Assembly (NCBI GenBank): GCA_964019335.1
Contig: OZ025672.1
Span: 372,001-436,000, forward strand
Length of the DNA: 64,000 bases
Direction of reading: 5' to 3'
Source of the DNA: Diplonema japonicum
Lineage: Eukaryota > Euglenozoa > Diplonemea > Diplonemida > Diplonemidae
Made by a program: the position numbers and the translations under genes. This document shows, piece after piece, positions 17,786-28,790 of the stretch (positions within the stretch are counted from its first letter, which is position 1; every line of letters starts with the position of its first letter). Below the pieces are notes generated by a model. It was not told the origin of the DNA. It made no database searches and worked only from the letters and a program-made list of their open reading frames with translations.

Positions 17786-19798
17786 CTAAAAAAATGTTGT
17801 TTTCACGGTTTCCGGTTTCACAACATTACTTAATTTTGTCGCCTTTGACTTAGCAGCAGCAGCCGCAGTGCTCTTACCGACCCATTCGTCCACCAACTCG
17901 TCCAAAGGTGTGGGGCTCTTCAACACACGTTGTGTGGGAGGAACACGTTTAGGAGTGGTGTCTCTAAATGTTGTTTTCACGGTTTCCGGTTTCACAACAT
18001 TACTTAATTTTGTCGCCTTTGACTTAGCAGCAGCAGCCGCAGTGCTCTTACCGACCCATTCGTCCACCATCTCGTCCAAAAGTGTGGGGCTCTTCAACAC
18101 AGGTTGTGTGGGAGGAACATGTTTAGGAGTGGTGTCTCTAAGTGCCATTTCGAGCTGTGTAGGCTTTATTTTCAGTCGCGAGAAGCTGCTTCGAATGCTC
18201 TCAACATTGCTGGGTGTGAAGGTCGTAAGGTCTTCAGCGAGCACGCGTTCCTCGATCTTGAAGCCTATTTCCCTGTAGTTCAACCCTTCCTCCATTAAGG
18301 AAACTGACCACAGTATCTTCATCAGCTGCGTTGTTTTCAGTTTCTTGAAAAAGTCGGGGCACTGTATCATCAGCTTACACAATTTGCTCTCTAGCTTCTT
18401 CCCTTTGCCAGGCGGCAGCACCTTCACCGTGCCCCACACGAGAAAAACTATATGATTGTGATCCAGAGATTCGCCCCCCTCCAGCCTCGACATAGTCTTG
18501 TCGAGCATGCCTTGGACGCCGGCCATTTTTGTATCTAATTCCCCGAGGGAGTTCATAAAACGTGCCACTTCAAAGCATGCGGAATCAAGGGACTCGAAGG
18601 TCATAACGAGCCTGTGAAGACGTGCTTCGATGAAATCCTTGTGTTCCTTTCCCAATCGTGTGCAGCAGTGGATGTACCTGAGGAGGTCCTTTATGCGGTC
18701 GGGAATGCCAACTAGCTCAAGTGCCCGTACAAGTGCTTTGGTTGCCAACCTCGGTAGGTGCTGCTTGCGTACGATGTACCCACTTGTAAAGCTGAGAACC
18801 TTCGCCACGTGGAGGGGGTTGTGAAAGCTTGCACTGTCGGACTCCACCACCGTGCTGCACACCATATCGAAGACAGTGCTAGCGAGGCTTTGGTGCATGT
18901 TGTAAGCAGCGTAAAGCCCGTCCAACAACCAGACCACCTCACTCATCTCCAGATCATCAAACCCCTTTAAAAGGGATTTCAAAGCGCAGTGCACAACGTT
19001 CCTTGGCACCGGGCACTTCTGCCCAAGCAGGTTCACAAGGTACGCAGCGCCACGTGGTTGAATGGCAGAGCTGTCTTGCATAACAGCTGAGAAGCATGCA
19101 GGGATGGACCGCGTGTGCGTCCAGACAACTCTCAAAAGAAGCCCCTCACAAGCATTGAGGTTCTTGATAGGCGGTATGGAGGAGGTTAGGAGTTCTATGC
19201 TTTCGGGATCACGTTGAAAGAGCCATAGGTAGTGGACAAGTGGGGACGAGGGTGAAAGGGTCTTACGGAGAATCTTAATGATGGACTTGGCTGGGTGGAA
19301 GGAGTGGTGCGAGGTGATGATGGAAACCCCTTTGGGCAGAGCGAGGATTTTTTTGGCCATCCTTGTGACGATACGTGCATCATGTGTAACAGTAGGGTTC
19401 TGAAGGAGGAGGCTGAACAGTTTTTTGGGACATTGACTTTTGACGTCGATGTCCTTGTGCTCGAAGAGTGGCAAGGGGCTGGTCTCACTCAGGTTATGCA
19501 ACATCACAGCCTGCATCACCTCTCCTGGACTGAGGCATGGCGCGTTCAGCATGAATTCCTTTTGAATACTGATCACTGCACGCTCGCATACCCATCGAAG
19601 ACTCGCCAAACTCAACACGACGTGGCCTGCGGTTTGCAATGGATACAGCTCCATCCCCTTCATGTTTTCTACCTTGTCCCTCAGCACACCTCCAACCTTT
19701 TCCCCATATTTCTCCACCAACTCTTTCGTCTCTTCTATCGTTAGCTTTGCTGCAGGTACAACCATCTTTCCTGCCCTCCGTTTGACAATGAATCGCAT
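17786..19798 (-). CDS. Unknown helical protein with duplicated C-terminus
   Basis: 670 residues, not recognised. Residues 30-550 are rich in Leu and regularly spaced helices (for example LLDGLYAAYNMHQSLAS, LARFMNSLGEL-type segments), as in helical-repeat proteins such as the organellar RNA-binding families of euglenozoans; that comparison is only an impression. The start MRFIVKRRAGKMVVPA is basic and could be a mitochondrial targeting sequence, with a second Met at residue 12. The last 116 residues are two tandem copies of a 58-residue unit (RDTTPKHVPPTQ, then LDEMVDEWVGKS and an Ala-rich KSKATKL part). Unequal exchange probably duplicated the tail recently. Confidence 0.7.
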   Translation of the reverse strand: MRFIVKRRAGKMVVPAAKLTIEETKELVEKYGEKVGGVLRDKVENMKGMELYPLQTAGHVVLSLASLRWVCERAVISIQKEFMLNAPCLSPGEVMQAVMLHNLSETSPLPLFEHKDIDVKSQCPKKLFSLLLQNPTVTHDARIVTRMAKKILALPKGVSIITSHHSFHPAKSIIKILRKTLSPSSPLVHYLWLFQRDPESIELLTSSIPPIKNLNACEGLLLRVVWTHTRSIPACFSAVMQDSSAIQPRGAAYLVNLLGQKCPVPRNVVHCALKSLLKGFDDLEMSEVVWLLDGLYAAYNMHQSLASTVFDMVCSTVVESDSASFHNPLHVAKVLSFTSGYIVRKQHLPRLATKALVRALELVGIPDRIKDLLRYIHCCTRLGKEHKDFIEARLHRLVMTFESLDSACFEVARFMNSLGELDTKMAGVQGMLDKTMSRLEGGESLDHNHIVFLVWGTVKVLPPGKGKKLESKLCKLMIQCPDFFKKLKTTQLMKILWSVSLMEEGLNYREIGFKIEERVLAEDLTTFTPSNVESIRSSFSRLKIKPTQLEMALRDTTPKHVPPTQPVLKSPTLLDEMVDEWVGKSTAAAAAKSKATKLSNVVKPETVKTTFRDTTPKRVPPTQRVLKSPTPLDELVDEWVGKSTAAAAAKSKATKLSNVVKPETVKTTFF
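17792..18139 (-). repeat. Tandem 174-base duplication in coding sequence
   Basis: Copies at 17792-17965 and 17966-18139 differ at a handful of bases. The first-encoded copy reads KHVPPTQPVLKSPTLLDEM and the second KRVPPTQRVLKSPTPLDEL. The frame is kept. Confidence 0.9.
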
Positions 19799-20267
19799 AT
19801 TGCCAACCTATTTTTTTTTTTTTCCCCTTTTTTTTTCCCGGCTTTCTTAAAATTTTAAGAAACGTTCTAGGCGGGGGGAATATTCTAGGTAACAAAAAAA
19901 TTGAGGATGAGGGGGGGGGGGGGGGGGGGGGGGGATGGTGGGGAGGGACGGGGAAAAAGGAAAGAAGAAAGAGTGGCAAAAAAAAGAAAAGAAAAAAAAA
20001 GAGAGAAACAAGGCAAATTAAAAAGAAAAAAAGAAGAAGAATAAATATTGACATTCTTGTCTAGTCTACTATACAACAAAGGAAGCTGCAATGGGAGTAC
20101 GACGGTTCGTATCTCCAGAACGAAAGGGACGAACCTTTCCGTGGACGCCAGTACCCAGGTGTTCCCATTGGTATCACCATATTCGTCGCCTTTTTCAATT
20201 GCTGGCCATACTCTAGAATACCCCTTCCACGAGGCCCTTTGTCTGTACTAAAGGAGAGAGAGATGCT
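19799..20267. other. Spacer with poly-G and A-rich tracts
   Basis: A poly-G run of about 24 bases (19910-19934), A-rich sequence to 20045, then 200 bases of mixed sequence with no convincing frame. The 186-codon minus frame over it is low complexity and overlaps the next gene's start, so it is rejected. Confidence 0.6.
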
Positions 20268-21257
20268 TCAAAGCTGTTTGCGCACGATGTGATAAGAAGG
20301 AGGCGCTTGCGACATGACAGCACGTGCCTCTTCAACTACGCGAAGTGCCTTGTGGGCAGAGGTAGTGAGGTGGCTGGGAAGGAGTGATTGAGGTTTGGAG
20401 TGCTCGGGTGACGGGGTGGCTTGAGATGGCGACCGTCTTGGAGACAGATTCCGCCTCTCAGGGAGAGAGCTCGCCGCATTGTTGCTCACAGGGCTCTTTG
20501 TAAGGAAAAGGGAGGTGTCAAGAGGGGGCGGAATCGGTTCGAGACCGTCCCATTCTTTCTGTTTGTTGGAGTACTTCCCCGACCTCACGATTGTGTCAGA
20601 CTCGTCGCATGCCTGTGTGAACCTCCGAAGCGCCTCATCATAAAGTTGCCACGAAGCAGCGACCACTGATGAAGGACTGGACCCCTTCGGCAGTTCGACT
20701 GAAGGATGGCTGTCCACACCTTCTAACCCAAAAGCGTCCCCCGATGCAAGGGCACGGAAGTAGGAGTCGGAGCGGTCTTCGAACGTATCAGGAAGAGCGA
20801 CGGGCGGGGGGGTGACTGCCGCAGGCTGTGCAACATGCAAGGGCTGCTGCTGTTGTTGTTGCTGTTTCACTGCATGCTGGACACCACGACGGAACTTCCC
20901 AACTGTAGGCACTGCGTGTGCAGGCACTACTGCCTTCGGAGGTGGCGGCTGCAGTGGAGACTGCCCTGGCGACGGCGGCTCAGTGTCCTCATATCTCGGC
21001 GGGGACGTGCTCCTCGCCCTTATTCTTGGGTAAGCGGGCAGCCCTGATGGGCTCATCAGCCATGTCCTTACTCTCTTCCCGTTGTCTGCTCGCCAGTGCC
21101 CCGGTACCCTCTCCCCCACCTCATCTAGCCTGATGGCTATCTGCAACACTAACCCGTCAACAGGTCGTCTGGCTTTCTTTAATTCTCTGAAGCTCCCCTG
21201 CACCGCCCTCAGTACTGCGATCTCTCTCGGAAACAATCTCGTTGACTCGTCCACCAT
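20268..21257 (-). CDS. Unknown disordered polyQ protein
   Basis: 329 residues, no family recognised. About 1-75 is likely a small folded helical segment (ETRLFPREIAVLRAV-like, VDGLVLQIAIRLDEVGERV). Then come Pro/Ser-rich regions, a run of seven to eight Gln (about 133-140) and another Pro/Ser-rich C-terminal part. The ATG follows CT-rich sequence ending CCCCCACAG, a good trans-splice acceptor. Probably a cytoskeletal or regulatory scaffold, but nothing in the sequence decides this. Confidence 0.65.
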   Translation of the reverse strand: MVDESTRLFPREIAVLRAVQGSFRELKKARRPVDGLVLQIAIRLDEVGERVPGHWRADNGKRVRTWLMSPSGLPAYPRIRARSTSPPRYEDTEPPSPGQSPLQPPPPKAVVPAHAVPTVGKFRRGVQHAVKQQQQQQQPLHVAQPAAVTPPPVALPDTFEDRSDSYFRALASGDAFGLEGVDSHPSVELPKGSSPSSVVAASWQLYDEALRRFTQACDESDTIVRSGKYSNKQKEWDGLEPIPPPLDTSLFLTKSPVSNNAASSLPERRNLSPRRSPSQATPSPEHSKPQSLLPSHLTTSAHKALRVVEEARAVMSQAPPSYHIVRKQL

Positions 21258-21387
21258 ATTGGACTTGCTGTGGGGGATTACTCAAAGCGTCACCACAAGA
21301 AGAAGAAGAAGAAAAGAAAAACTGAAAAAAGGTAGCGCCATGAAAATAGCGTGTAGCAAGAGGAGATACAAATGACACAAAATGAAA

Positions 21388-24300
21388 TCAGCGCTGTTGC
21401 CGCGTTTTGGACTTGCGTCGTGCTATTTGGCATATGACACTGGACCATGTGTTAGTTGGGTGGGTGATCTTATGGAAACCAGGCTTGCCTTTCAGTGGGA
21501 GGAGGGAGACAGCACGGTGCACCCATTCCTTGGGGTTCATCTCGCGTTGGCTTTGGACGGCACGAGAGACCTCAGACACGGTGCGGACAGTGGACTGCTC
21601 CTTGAGGAGAGAATTGATCTGTTCGCTGAGCGCTGCGTTGGTGTCACTGGATACCTGGAGGGCGGTATTGCTTTCCTCGTCGACGGTGAAGGAGGGCAGG
21701 TTCTTGATATTGGGAAGGGCTTCCGGGGCCGCCGCCTTCGTCACTGAAACCTGCACTGCCGCTTTCTTTTTCATCAAGCATTTATTAACAAGCGGAAGAG
21801 GCGCTAATCTGTACCCCCCACTCTTGGTCGGATAGAACACATTTGCTGACTTTGCACCGCATCGCGAAGGTGACGCCGCTTCATGCTTCGCATTTGTCCT
21901 TATATGCACTGATTGTTTTTTGGGTGATACGATTACCTCAACCGACTGGCTGCCCCGGCTTCTGCTGGCCCTCGTTTTGTTTTTCTTCCGCTTCACACTC
22001 TCACAGTGCTTCTTGGTCGGCAACGACCCAACAACCCCCATCGCTGACCATGTTGCATCGTTTTGCAATGACCACATCGCAGGCTGTCCGAAGCAGCCGA
22101 CCAACTTGCCGTCAAAAGTATGTAAGCGTGCATATAAATCAGTTCCACAGGATGCCACGAAACCGTCAGAGTTGCCCGACGGGCTGAGCAGGGTGAGTGT
22201 CAGCACTGCTCCAACATGGATGCGGAACACACTTCGGTCAGCCACCATTTTCTTTCGCACGGTGTTGGCAAACCTTGGGATGTCACCTGTCTTATACACA
22301 TAGCACACACCCCCGTCATCAGAGACGGCAAGCATGGAGGCTGTCTTGTTGGTCGCTATGTTCATGAAGCACCCCATTCCCTCCAGGTACACTTTGTGCG
22401 TGTACATGAGGTGCTGGGTTTTGATGCACCAGAAGTCGATGCGTGCACCCCCCGACACCGAGGCGATAACACCTTTCGGGATCAACCATGCCATGTCCTC
22501 AACATTTTTCTTCCCATCCAGCTTGTCGCTGTCTCCCAACAGGTCGTGCAGAGCATCGCAGTCAGAGTCCTCCGAGTCAGACGTCTCAGGTTCTGGCTCC
22601 GATACACCTGTGACAGCCGTGAGGAAGGTCACTGTATGAAGCACGTTGGTCATTAAAGATGGTGAAATGCCTGCACGTGAAAACACAGCCATCTCCGCGC
22701 CTGTGAAGAGGTTGTATTGCACAACAGCGCCTTCATGAGTGCCGACCATGACTGTGGGTGAGTTCAGGCGTTGGTTGCGACACAGGCTGGAGATCTGCCC
22801 ATATAAGCACCGGATCCTATGCGTCAGCTTTTCGTTCGTCTCGTCGCCATCAAGGAACACAAACAGCCATTCCTGTGAGCTTGCTACGATGTATCGTGTT
22901 GCCGGTTGCCCATCCGCCTTTGCGAAATGGACAACTTTGCTGACCTGGACCGTGTCGAGGAAGCTCCCTGCTTTGCCATCTGATTGAGGTAACCTCAGGC
23001 ATTTGATTTCCTGCCCGTTGGAGTAGTTGAACACGCGCACCACCCCCATGCTGTCCCCGAGTATGACGCGTCTCTCGAAGACATCAAAGCACGCACATGA
23101 CAGCACAGCCGACTCGTTCCCCTCACGTGTCTTCCCCTCGTAGGCAGGTATCTGGAACAGGAAATCCCTGTCACCGGTTTGAATGTTCCACACCTGTACT
23201 GTGCCCCCTACATCTACGGTGACCGTCTGATCAAAGTTCTCAGCAATGAGTACAGCGACTAAGGGGTCCGCGTGCCCTCGGTACTCCGGTGTGAAGTTCG
23301 GAATAGATCGCCTGATAGGCCACACGTGCACACAAGTGCTGGCGGCAACCAATCTCTGATTCTTGTTATCGTAGGTGAGAGACGTAAAACCCTTCGCCGG
23401 GTGGCTGTCCGAGTCGTCAAAAAAGGACTGGAACAGCTTCAAGGTTCTGAGGTCCCAAATTTTGATGCATTTGTCAGAGGACATAGAGATGATCTGGTTG
23501 TCGGTGGAGTTGAAGACAACACCAACCACGTTGGTGAGGTGCCCCGAGAGGGTGGCCACGGGGGAGTTGATGAAAGGGTTCCAGAGACTCACATCACGTT
23601 CGGGACCTGACGAGACCACGAGCTTCGATTCTTGGTTCCAATCGATGGAGTTGATGGCGTGCTTATGCCCTTCACCGATGTGCTGCGTGACTGAGCCACG
23701 CTCAAGATCGACAAGCTTCAGAGTACGGTCCCAAGAGGAAGTGAGGAGGCTAGTACCGCTGAGGTTGGAGAGGTGCATTATATTGGTGACGAGACCGGTG
23801 TGCGGGGCCATCTTCGTGACAGGGTTCAACGAGTTGCAGAATCCCCTCAGCAACGGGTAGCAATACACCTGCCCGCTGTTCAAACCTGTCAGAAGATGCT
23901 CCCTGTCGCCCAGCTGGATAGTCGCAAGCGACGACGTCGGTTCCTCCATTTGAAGCAGCGCAGTTGTTTCGACCTTCTGGTAGGGGCAGTGGTGAGGTAT
24001 CTCCCCGTCCTTTTTGAAGCCCGTTGTTATGGTGTGCGACTCGCCCTTCAGTTCATTATACATCTTGCGGCCGATGTATTTCTTGATAAGATTGCACCTC
24101 GGGTCATACACGTTAATGGTCTTATCGACAGTGGCAAGGTACATCGCACTACCACTCGCCCCGAAGCACATGTCGGTCACCATGACAGAGGACGCCTTGT
24201 TTGTAAGAGAAATGTTGTTGTTAATGCAATGCATGTGTTTTAAGGTGTGCGGGGACCAGATCTTGACCATGCCGTCATGAGATACTGACCAGTAGTGGGA

Positions 24301-24831
24301 GGTTCGCTCGTGGACAAGGACCTTGCAGACCTGTTGTTTGTGCAGGCGGGCAGTTCGGGTTTCGGGTTGTAATGTGTTTTGAACGTACTCACGGCTTCGA
24401 ACATTCTCAAGCGCTCCTTTGTGGTTGTACAGCAGATGTGAGGAGAATTCATTCCAGTCGACAGACCCATTGGCATTGGCGTCTATCCGCATGAACCACA
24501 CACGGAGGTCGTCCGTGCTCATGCTGTGTCCTAAGACGTTGCTGAAGGAGTGGATGAACTCCTTTTCCGATAGCTCTTCTTTCGGGTGGCTTTTGAAAAT
24601 CTTTTCAAGCTGCAGTAGTTGTTCCGGGTCGACTAGCTCGTCCGCCCGAATTGCTTCTTTAAGCCGATTCCTTACCTTCACTACGCTCCTTGCGGTGTCC
24701 CATTCCATCCCTGAGGCTCGGCGACCGTTGGGTGAAAGACAGTTCAGCGTCAGATTCTTTCCGCTTTGAGTGTTGGCTGGTTGACTGTAAGTTGATGACC
24801 GTCTGACGGGCAGCGGTTGTTCGCTGCTCAT
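21388..24831 (-). CDS. EF-hand/WD40 protein, likely axonemal (WDR49/WDR64/CFAP337-like)
   Basis: 1147 residues. Residues 50-135 hold an EF-hand pair with a canonical second loop, D117-ANANGSVDWNE128. From about 165 to 890 there are many WD40 blades: HYWSVSHDGMVKIWSPHTL, LTSSWDRTLKLVDLERG, IISMSSDKCIKIWDLRTL, VDVGGTVQVWNIQTG and others, enough for two propellers. The C-terminal 200 residues are basic and disordered. An N-terminal EF-hand followed by two WD40 propellers is the layout of WDR49/WDR64, a ciliary group whose algal member is CFAP337; I infer a flagellar axoneme role. One of the longest single-exon genes in the window. Confidence 0.88.
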   Translation of the reverse strand: MSSEQPLPVRRSSTYSQPANTQSGKNLTLNCLSPNGRRASGMEWDTARSVVKVRNRLKEAIRADELVDPEQLLQLEKIFKSHPKEELSEKEFIHSFSNVLGHSMSTDDLRVWFMRIDANANGSVDWNEFSSHLLYNHKGALENVRSREYVQNTLQPETRTARLHKQQVCKVLVHERTSHYWSVSHDGMVKIWSPHTLKHMHCINNNISLTNKASSVMVTDMCFGASGSAMYLATVDKTINVYDPRCNLIKKYIGRKMYNELKGESHTITTGFKKDGEIPHHCPYQKVETTALLQMEEPTSSLATIQLGDREHLLTGLNSGQVYCYPLLRGFCNSLNPVTKMAPHTGLVTNIMHLSNLSGTSLLTSSWDRTLKLVDLERGSVTQHIGEGHKHAINSIDWNQESKLVVSSGPERDVSLWNPFINSPVATLSGHLTNVVGVVFNSTDNQIISMSSDKCIKIWDLRTLKLFQSFFDDSDSHPAKGFTSLTYDNKNQRLVAASTCVHVWPIRRSIPNFTPEYRGHADPLVAVLIAENFDQTVTVDVGGTVQVWNIQTGDRDFLFQIPAYEGKTREGNESAVLSCACFDVFERRVILGDSMGVVRVFNYSNGQEIKCLRLPQSDGKAGSFLDTVQVSKVVHFAKADGQPATRYIVASSQEWLFVFLDGDETNEKLTHRIRCLYGQISSLCRNQRLNSPTVMVGTHEGAVVQYNLFTGAEMAVFSRAGISPSLMTNVLHTVTFLTAVTGVSEPEPETSDSEDSDCDALHDLLGDSDKLDGKKNVEDMAWLIPKGVIASVSGGARIDFWCIKTQHLMYTHKVYLEGMGCFMNIATNKTASMLAVSDDGGVCYVYKTGDIPRFANTVRKKMVADRSVFRIHVGAVLTLTLLSPSGNSDGFVASCGTDLYARLHTFDGKLVGCFGQPAMWSLQNDATWSAMGVVGSLPTKKHCESVKRKKNKTRASRSRGSQSVEVIVSPKKQSVHIRTNAKHEAASPSRCGAKSANVFYPTKSGGYRLAPLPLVNKCLMKKKAAVQVSVTKAAAPEALPNIKNLPSFTVDEESNTALQVSSDTNAALSEQINSLLKEQSTVRTVSEVSRAVQSQREMNPKEWVHRAVSLLPLKGKPGFHKITHPTNTWSSVICQIARRKSKTRQQR

Positions 24832-26113
24832 TTTTTCTTTTTTATTTCCCCTTTTTTTTTGATGTTGTTGTTAACAGTGCAGTAATTGTTGTTTAAAAAA
24901 AAAATAAGAAAAAAAAGAGTCGTTGCTTCGCAGTTGTGTGCGCACGCGGTACAGATCTATGAGATACGTACTGGGTGCTTACAAAGAACTGAGCAGTGTA
25001 AATACAAAAAAACAAAAAAAAAAAGAAAAGGTAAAAGAGAGAATGAAGAAAAATCCATAAAAGTCGTTTTTAACGTCAAAGTGGAATGAAAAAAAAAAGA
25101 AAAAAAAAAGAAAAAAAAAAAAGAAAAAAAAAAAAAAAAGAGACATTAAAAAAAAAAATGAAAAGACGCAAATAGAGCGGGAAACCGGTTGAACTTACTT
25201 CTTTTCTTCTCCCTCCTGTTTTTTCATCAAAAAGAAGTAGAAACATTGTGCCAATTATTTCCCTTTGGAAAGAACAAAATTGCTGTGTTGCTATCGGGGG
25301 GGGGGGGGGGGGGGCAAGAAGAACAAGCTTCTTAGCCACGCCGTGCAGTAGAGCATTAAAAAAAAAAAGGAAGACTCCTTTTTTTTCTTTCGGAATAAAA
25401 AAAAATAAAACAAAAATGAAGATAAATAGAGAAGAGGGATGGATTTTTCTTCTTTTTTTTTCTTCCTTCCTTCCTGTTCCTTTTCCCCCTCTTTTGCGAA
25501 ACAAGAGAGCTAAAGGAAAATTGGACAGTAACAATAGATGGGGAAAAAAAAGAAAAAAACAGAGAGAAAAATGACACGTGGGTGGACAATGAATCGAAAG
25601 AAGAAAAAAATTCAGCATTTTACCACCATAAGCAGGTGTGTATACATTGGTCCTGGAAGCTCTACGTGGAAGGCGGCGGGCTTTGCGGGGTTGCCCCATT
25701 CGTGCACACAGCTAGCTAGGAGAGGTGGCGCCACCCACCTGTCACTGTGTCGCATTCGGTAGTGCCGTTCTTTGGGATGATAGAGAAGGGAGGGAGACAA
25801 ATTTGACTCTATTTGTGTTTTCTCCCTCAAGAAAAAAAAGAAATTGAGGTTTCGAGCAAGATGAATGACTAGGCTTTTAGCGGGTATGCGGGTTTTGCTC
25901 ATGCCACATTTGTTCCGAAGTATATAACTTAAAATAAGTGCCCAATCTACATTAAGTGTCAGTCGATGCAAGACAAAGGTGCCTCACCCACGACGGTAGA
26001 TTGAAATCATTTATGCTCTTAAATCTTACTCTAATCTTAATCCAGTACGTTGGACAATATTAGTAAAGGAAGGTTGTAATGATTCAAAACAGTTCAGAAA
26101 CGGTACAGCCGTG
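24832..26113. other. Long intergenic region
   Basis: A-rich to about 25165 (ending in a run followed by GAGACATT, the first eight bases of the dispersed 40-base element), a poly-G run near 25296-25313, then more balanced sequence from 25600. The minus-strand frames at 25076-25699 and 25612-25971 are low complexity without domains. No gene supported. Confidence 0.6.
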
Positions 26114-28790
26114 CTAGATGCTGTGGAACTCAGCAGCATTTGTAGTGGACTTCAGCTGCTGCTCATTCAGCTCCTGCAGGGCGTTTGAGGACAATCCTGT
26201 TACTTCTTCCTTCCTCGCCTTCGCCCTGACGAGCATTGCGGCCGCGACGAGGCCCCCCACACAGAGAAGGCCCCCGAGAACACCTCCGATGATGGCTGCA
26301 AGGTTTGGGCTGTCGCTGTCGCTGTCGCTGGTCTTCTTCTTCTTCTTCTTCTCACCGTTGCTGCCTGCGTCGTAGCCCCCCTCGACCCACCACTCGTTCA
26401 TCGAGACAACCCCGTCAAGCTCCTTCCTCTCGTAGGCCCCGTACAGCTTCTCCTTTTTCTCCGACTGCACCTCCACACCAACAACCGCACCCTCGTTGAT
26501 CTCTGCCCCGAGCACCGCCCCTGCCCGCCCAGAGAGGTCGTACACATCGATGCACTTCGACGCAGCCCCGAAGGGATCCGCACAGTTTCCGAACGGGCAC
26601 TCGCTGGCGGGACACAGGTACTTCACCAGCACCTTTGCAGCAGAGTCCTCCAACCCGTCCTTCACCATCTGCTCGAAGGTCGCTCGGTTGAAGTTCGCCA
26701 CCCCGTTAGACAGCACGAAGGTCATCACCTCGCGTGCCTCGTCTGCCGCAGCTGAGGTCCCGAAGCACTTGTACTCCGAGGAAGGGTCGCACATCCCAGA
26801 CTGAGGAATGGACTTGCACTGGTCCCCGCCACCCTGCATCGAGCTGCAGTAGGAGTCTGCCTGCTGCCATGACGGGCAGTTGCAGCGAGGAGCTGTCCCT
26901 GTCGCCGCCCCGAGCCCACGGGGGTCACGGGGAGTCTTCCCAAGGTCCCTGCAAGACCATCCGTTTCCGGGGCAAGTGTCAAGGCACTGCGCGTACCACC
27001 CGCTCTGCTCGAAGCAGGTGAGAGATCCCTCACAGCAGTACGGCGAAGCCGTGCACGCACCACTCTTCTTGATCATCTTGCTGCAGAGTCCGTGTGTTGG
27101 GAGGGTTGGTGCAGGTGGTGGTGGACCCCCGTTCAGCACACTGCAGTCCCATCCATTTTCGCATTTCGTGAGGCACTGTGCGTACCATTCGTTGTTCTTG
27201 AAGCATTGTGTTCCAGAGGGGCAGCAGTCCGGGCTGTGGGAAAGAATACTTTATAAAATACAACAACATACTTGTTGAGGCACGCATCGTACATTTTGCA
27301 TTGCATCGAAGGTGCGACTGTTGCGGGCGGATCTGTCTTCATCACAGGTGCCATCGTGTCAGGTGCATCTGTCTTCATCACAACAGGTGTGCCCGTCACA
27401 GGTGCATCAGTTGCAGGAGAATTGCTTGTCTTCGGTGCCTCAGTTGTGGGTGCCACAGTGTCATCTCGTTTCGGGGCCTCCGTGGTTGGCGAGTTCGTAA
27501 TCGGTGAGTCCGTCTTCGGTGCATTGGTCGTTGGTGACTCCGTCTTCGGTGCTTCCGTTTTCGGGGAGTCTGTTTCAGGTGCTTCCGTTCTTGGAGTCAT
27601 TGTCTGACCGGCCTTCGTCGCGGGTGCGTCTGTTGCTGGTACATCGGTCTTCGGTGGCATGGTCTCTGGTGCATCAGTTGCAGGGGCTCCCGTCTTTGGT
27701 GCACCAGTGACAGGGGAAGCTGTGGAAGGAGCTCCTGTTTTTGGTGCATTGGTGGCCGGTGAGGTGGTGTCAGGGGCATTCGTCTTCGCAGGAGTGCTCC
27801 CACAGGTGGGTGCATTCGCCTTGATGTAGTTCTTCAAGAAGGTCCCAGAGCAGCTCGTGTCGTCCCAAGACCCACTTGAGCAGGCACCAGGGTTCAACGC
27901 CGCCGAAACCTCACTCTTGTCAGCATAGCTCCACTGGGCCCAACTGATCTTGATCCCAAGAGAGCCAGCACTGTTGAAGGTGTCCAAGAACTTCTTCGTC
28001 TCAGGGAGGTACGGCCCACCGTCACCGCTAGCCATCGAGGTACCCCATTCCGTCACAAAGATCGGGATTTGAGAGGAGTAAGTCTCAACATTCGCAAGGA
28101 GACTCTGGTGGGAACCGGCATAGAAGTGGAAGGTGTACATCACGTTCCTTGGTTGGTCCACAGGGTCAGCTGCTGCCTTGTCGATCTCCTGACTCCAGGT
28201 GGGGGTCCCACAAATGATGATGGTCTCGGTGTCGATGCGGCGGATGGCTGAGATGATCTTGTTGTGGTACGACTTCACAGCAGGCCACTGCACACCATTG
28301 GGCTCGTTGGCAATCTCGTACAGGACATGCTTCTCGTTCTTGTAAAGGGTTGCCATCTCCTCGAAGAAGGCCTGTGCCCCGCTGTAGGTCACATCGTTCG
28401 GGTTCCCAGGGCTCAGCATGTGCCAGTCGATTATGACATAGATCCCCAGCTCCTTGCACCACTGAACAATGTCCTTCACAGTCTGCTTCACACTGGGGTT
28501 CGAGGCATAGCCCCCTTCGCCAACGTACATCGCAGCACGGAACAGGTTGATACCCCAGTTCTCGGTGAGGTGCTGAATCGAAGCCTTTGTGTAGCAGTTC
28601 GGGAACCAGTGGAGCCCGTGGCTGCTCATCCCCATCAACTGCACTGCGTTCCCAGATTCGTCCACAAGTTGCAAATTAGAAGGACCGCCAAGAGTGAGCT
28701 TCCCGTGACAGTCGACGAAGTTCCTGTTGTTCTTTGCAGGGGGGTTCGATGGGACACCAGAGGGCATCGCACAGCTGCTGCCGCCACCAC
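26114..28790 (-). repeat. Segmental duplication, copy 1
   Basis: The 3' 2.67 kb of this cellulase gene is nearly identical to 32296-34960. Differences are a few point changes plus a 12-base contraction in GAC/AGC-type codon repeats next to the membrane helix. The 38-base intron is identical in both. Confidence 0.95.

Noticed and set aside
19494-20054. 186-codon minus-strand frame
   Set aside because: Phe/Leu and Pro runs from T, C and G tracts; overlaps the start of the 670-residue gene out of frame.
25076-25699. 207-codon minus-strand frame
   Set aside because: Low complexity throughout; no conserved motif.
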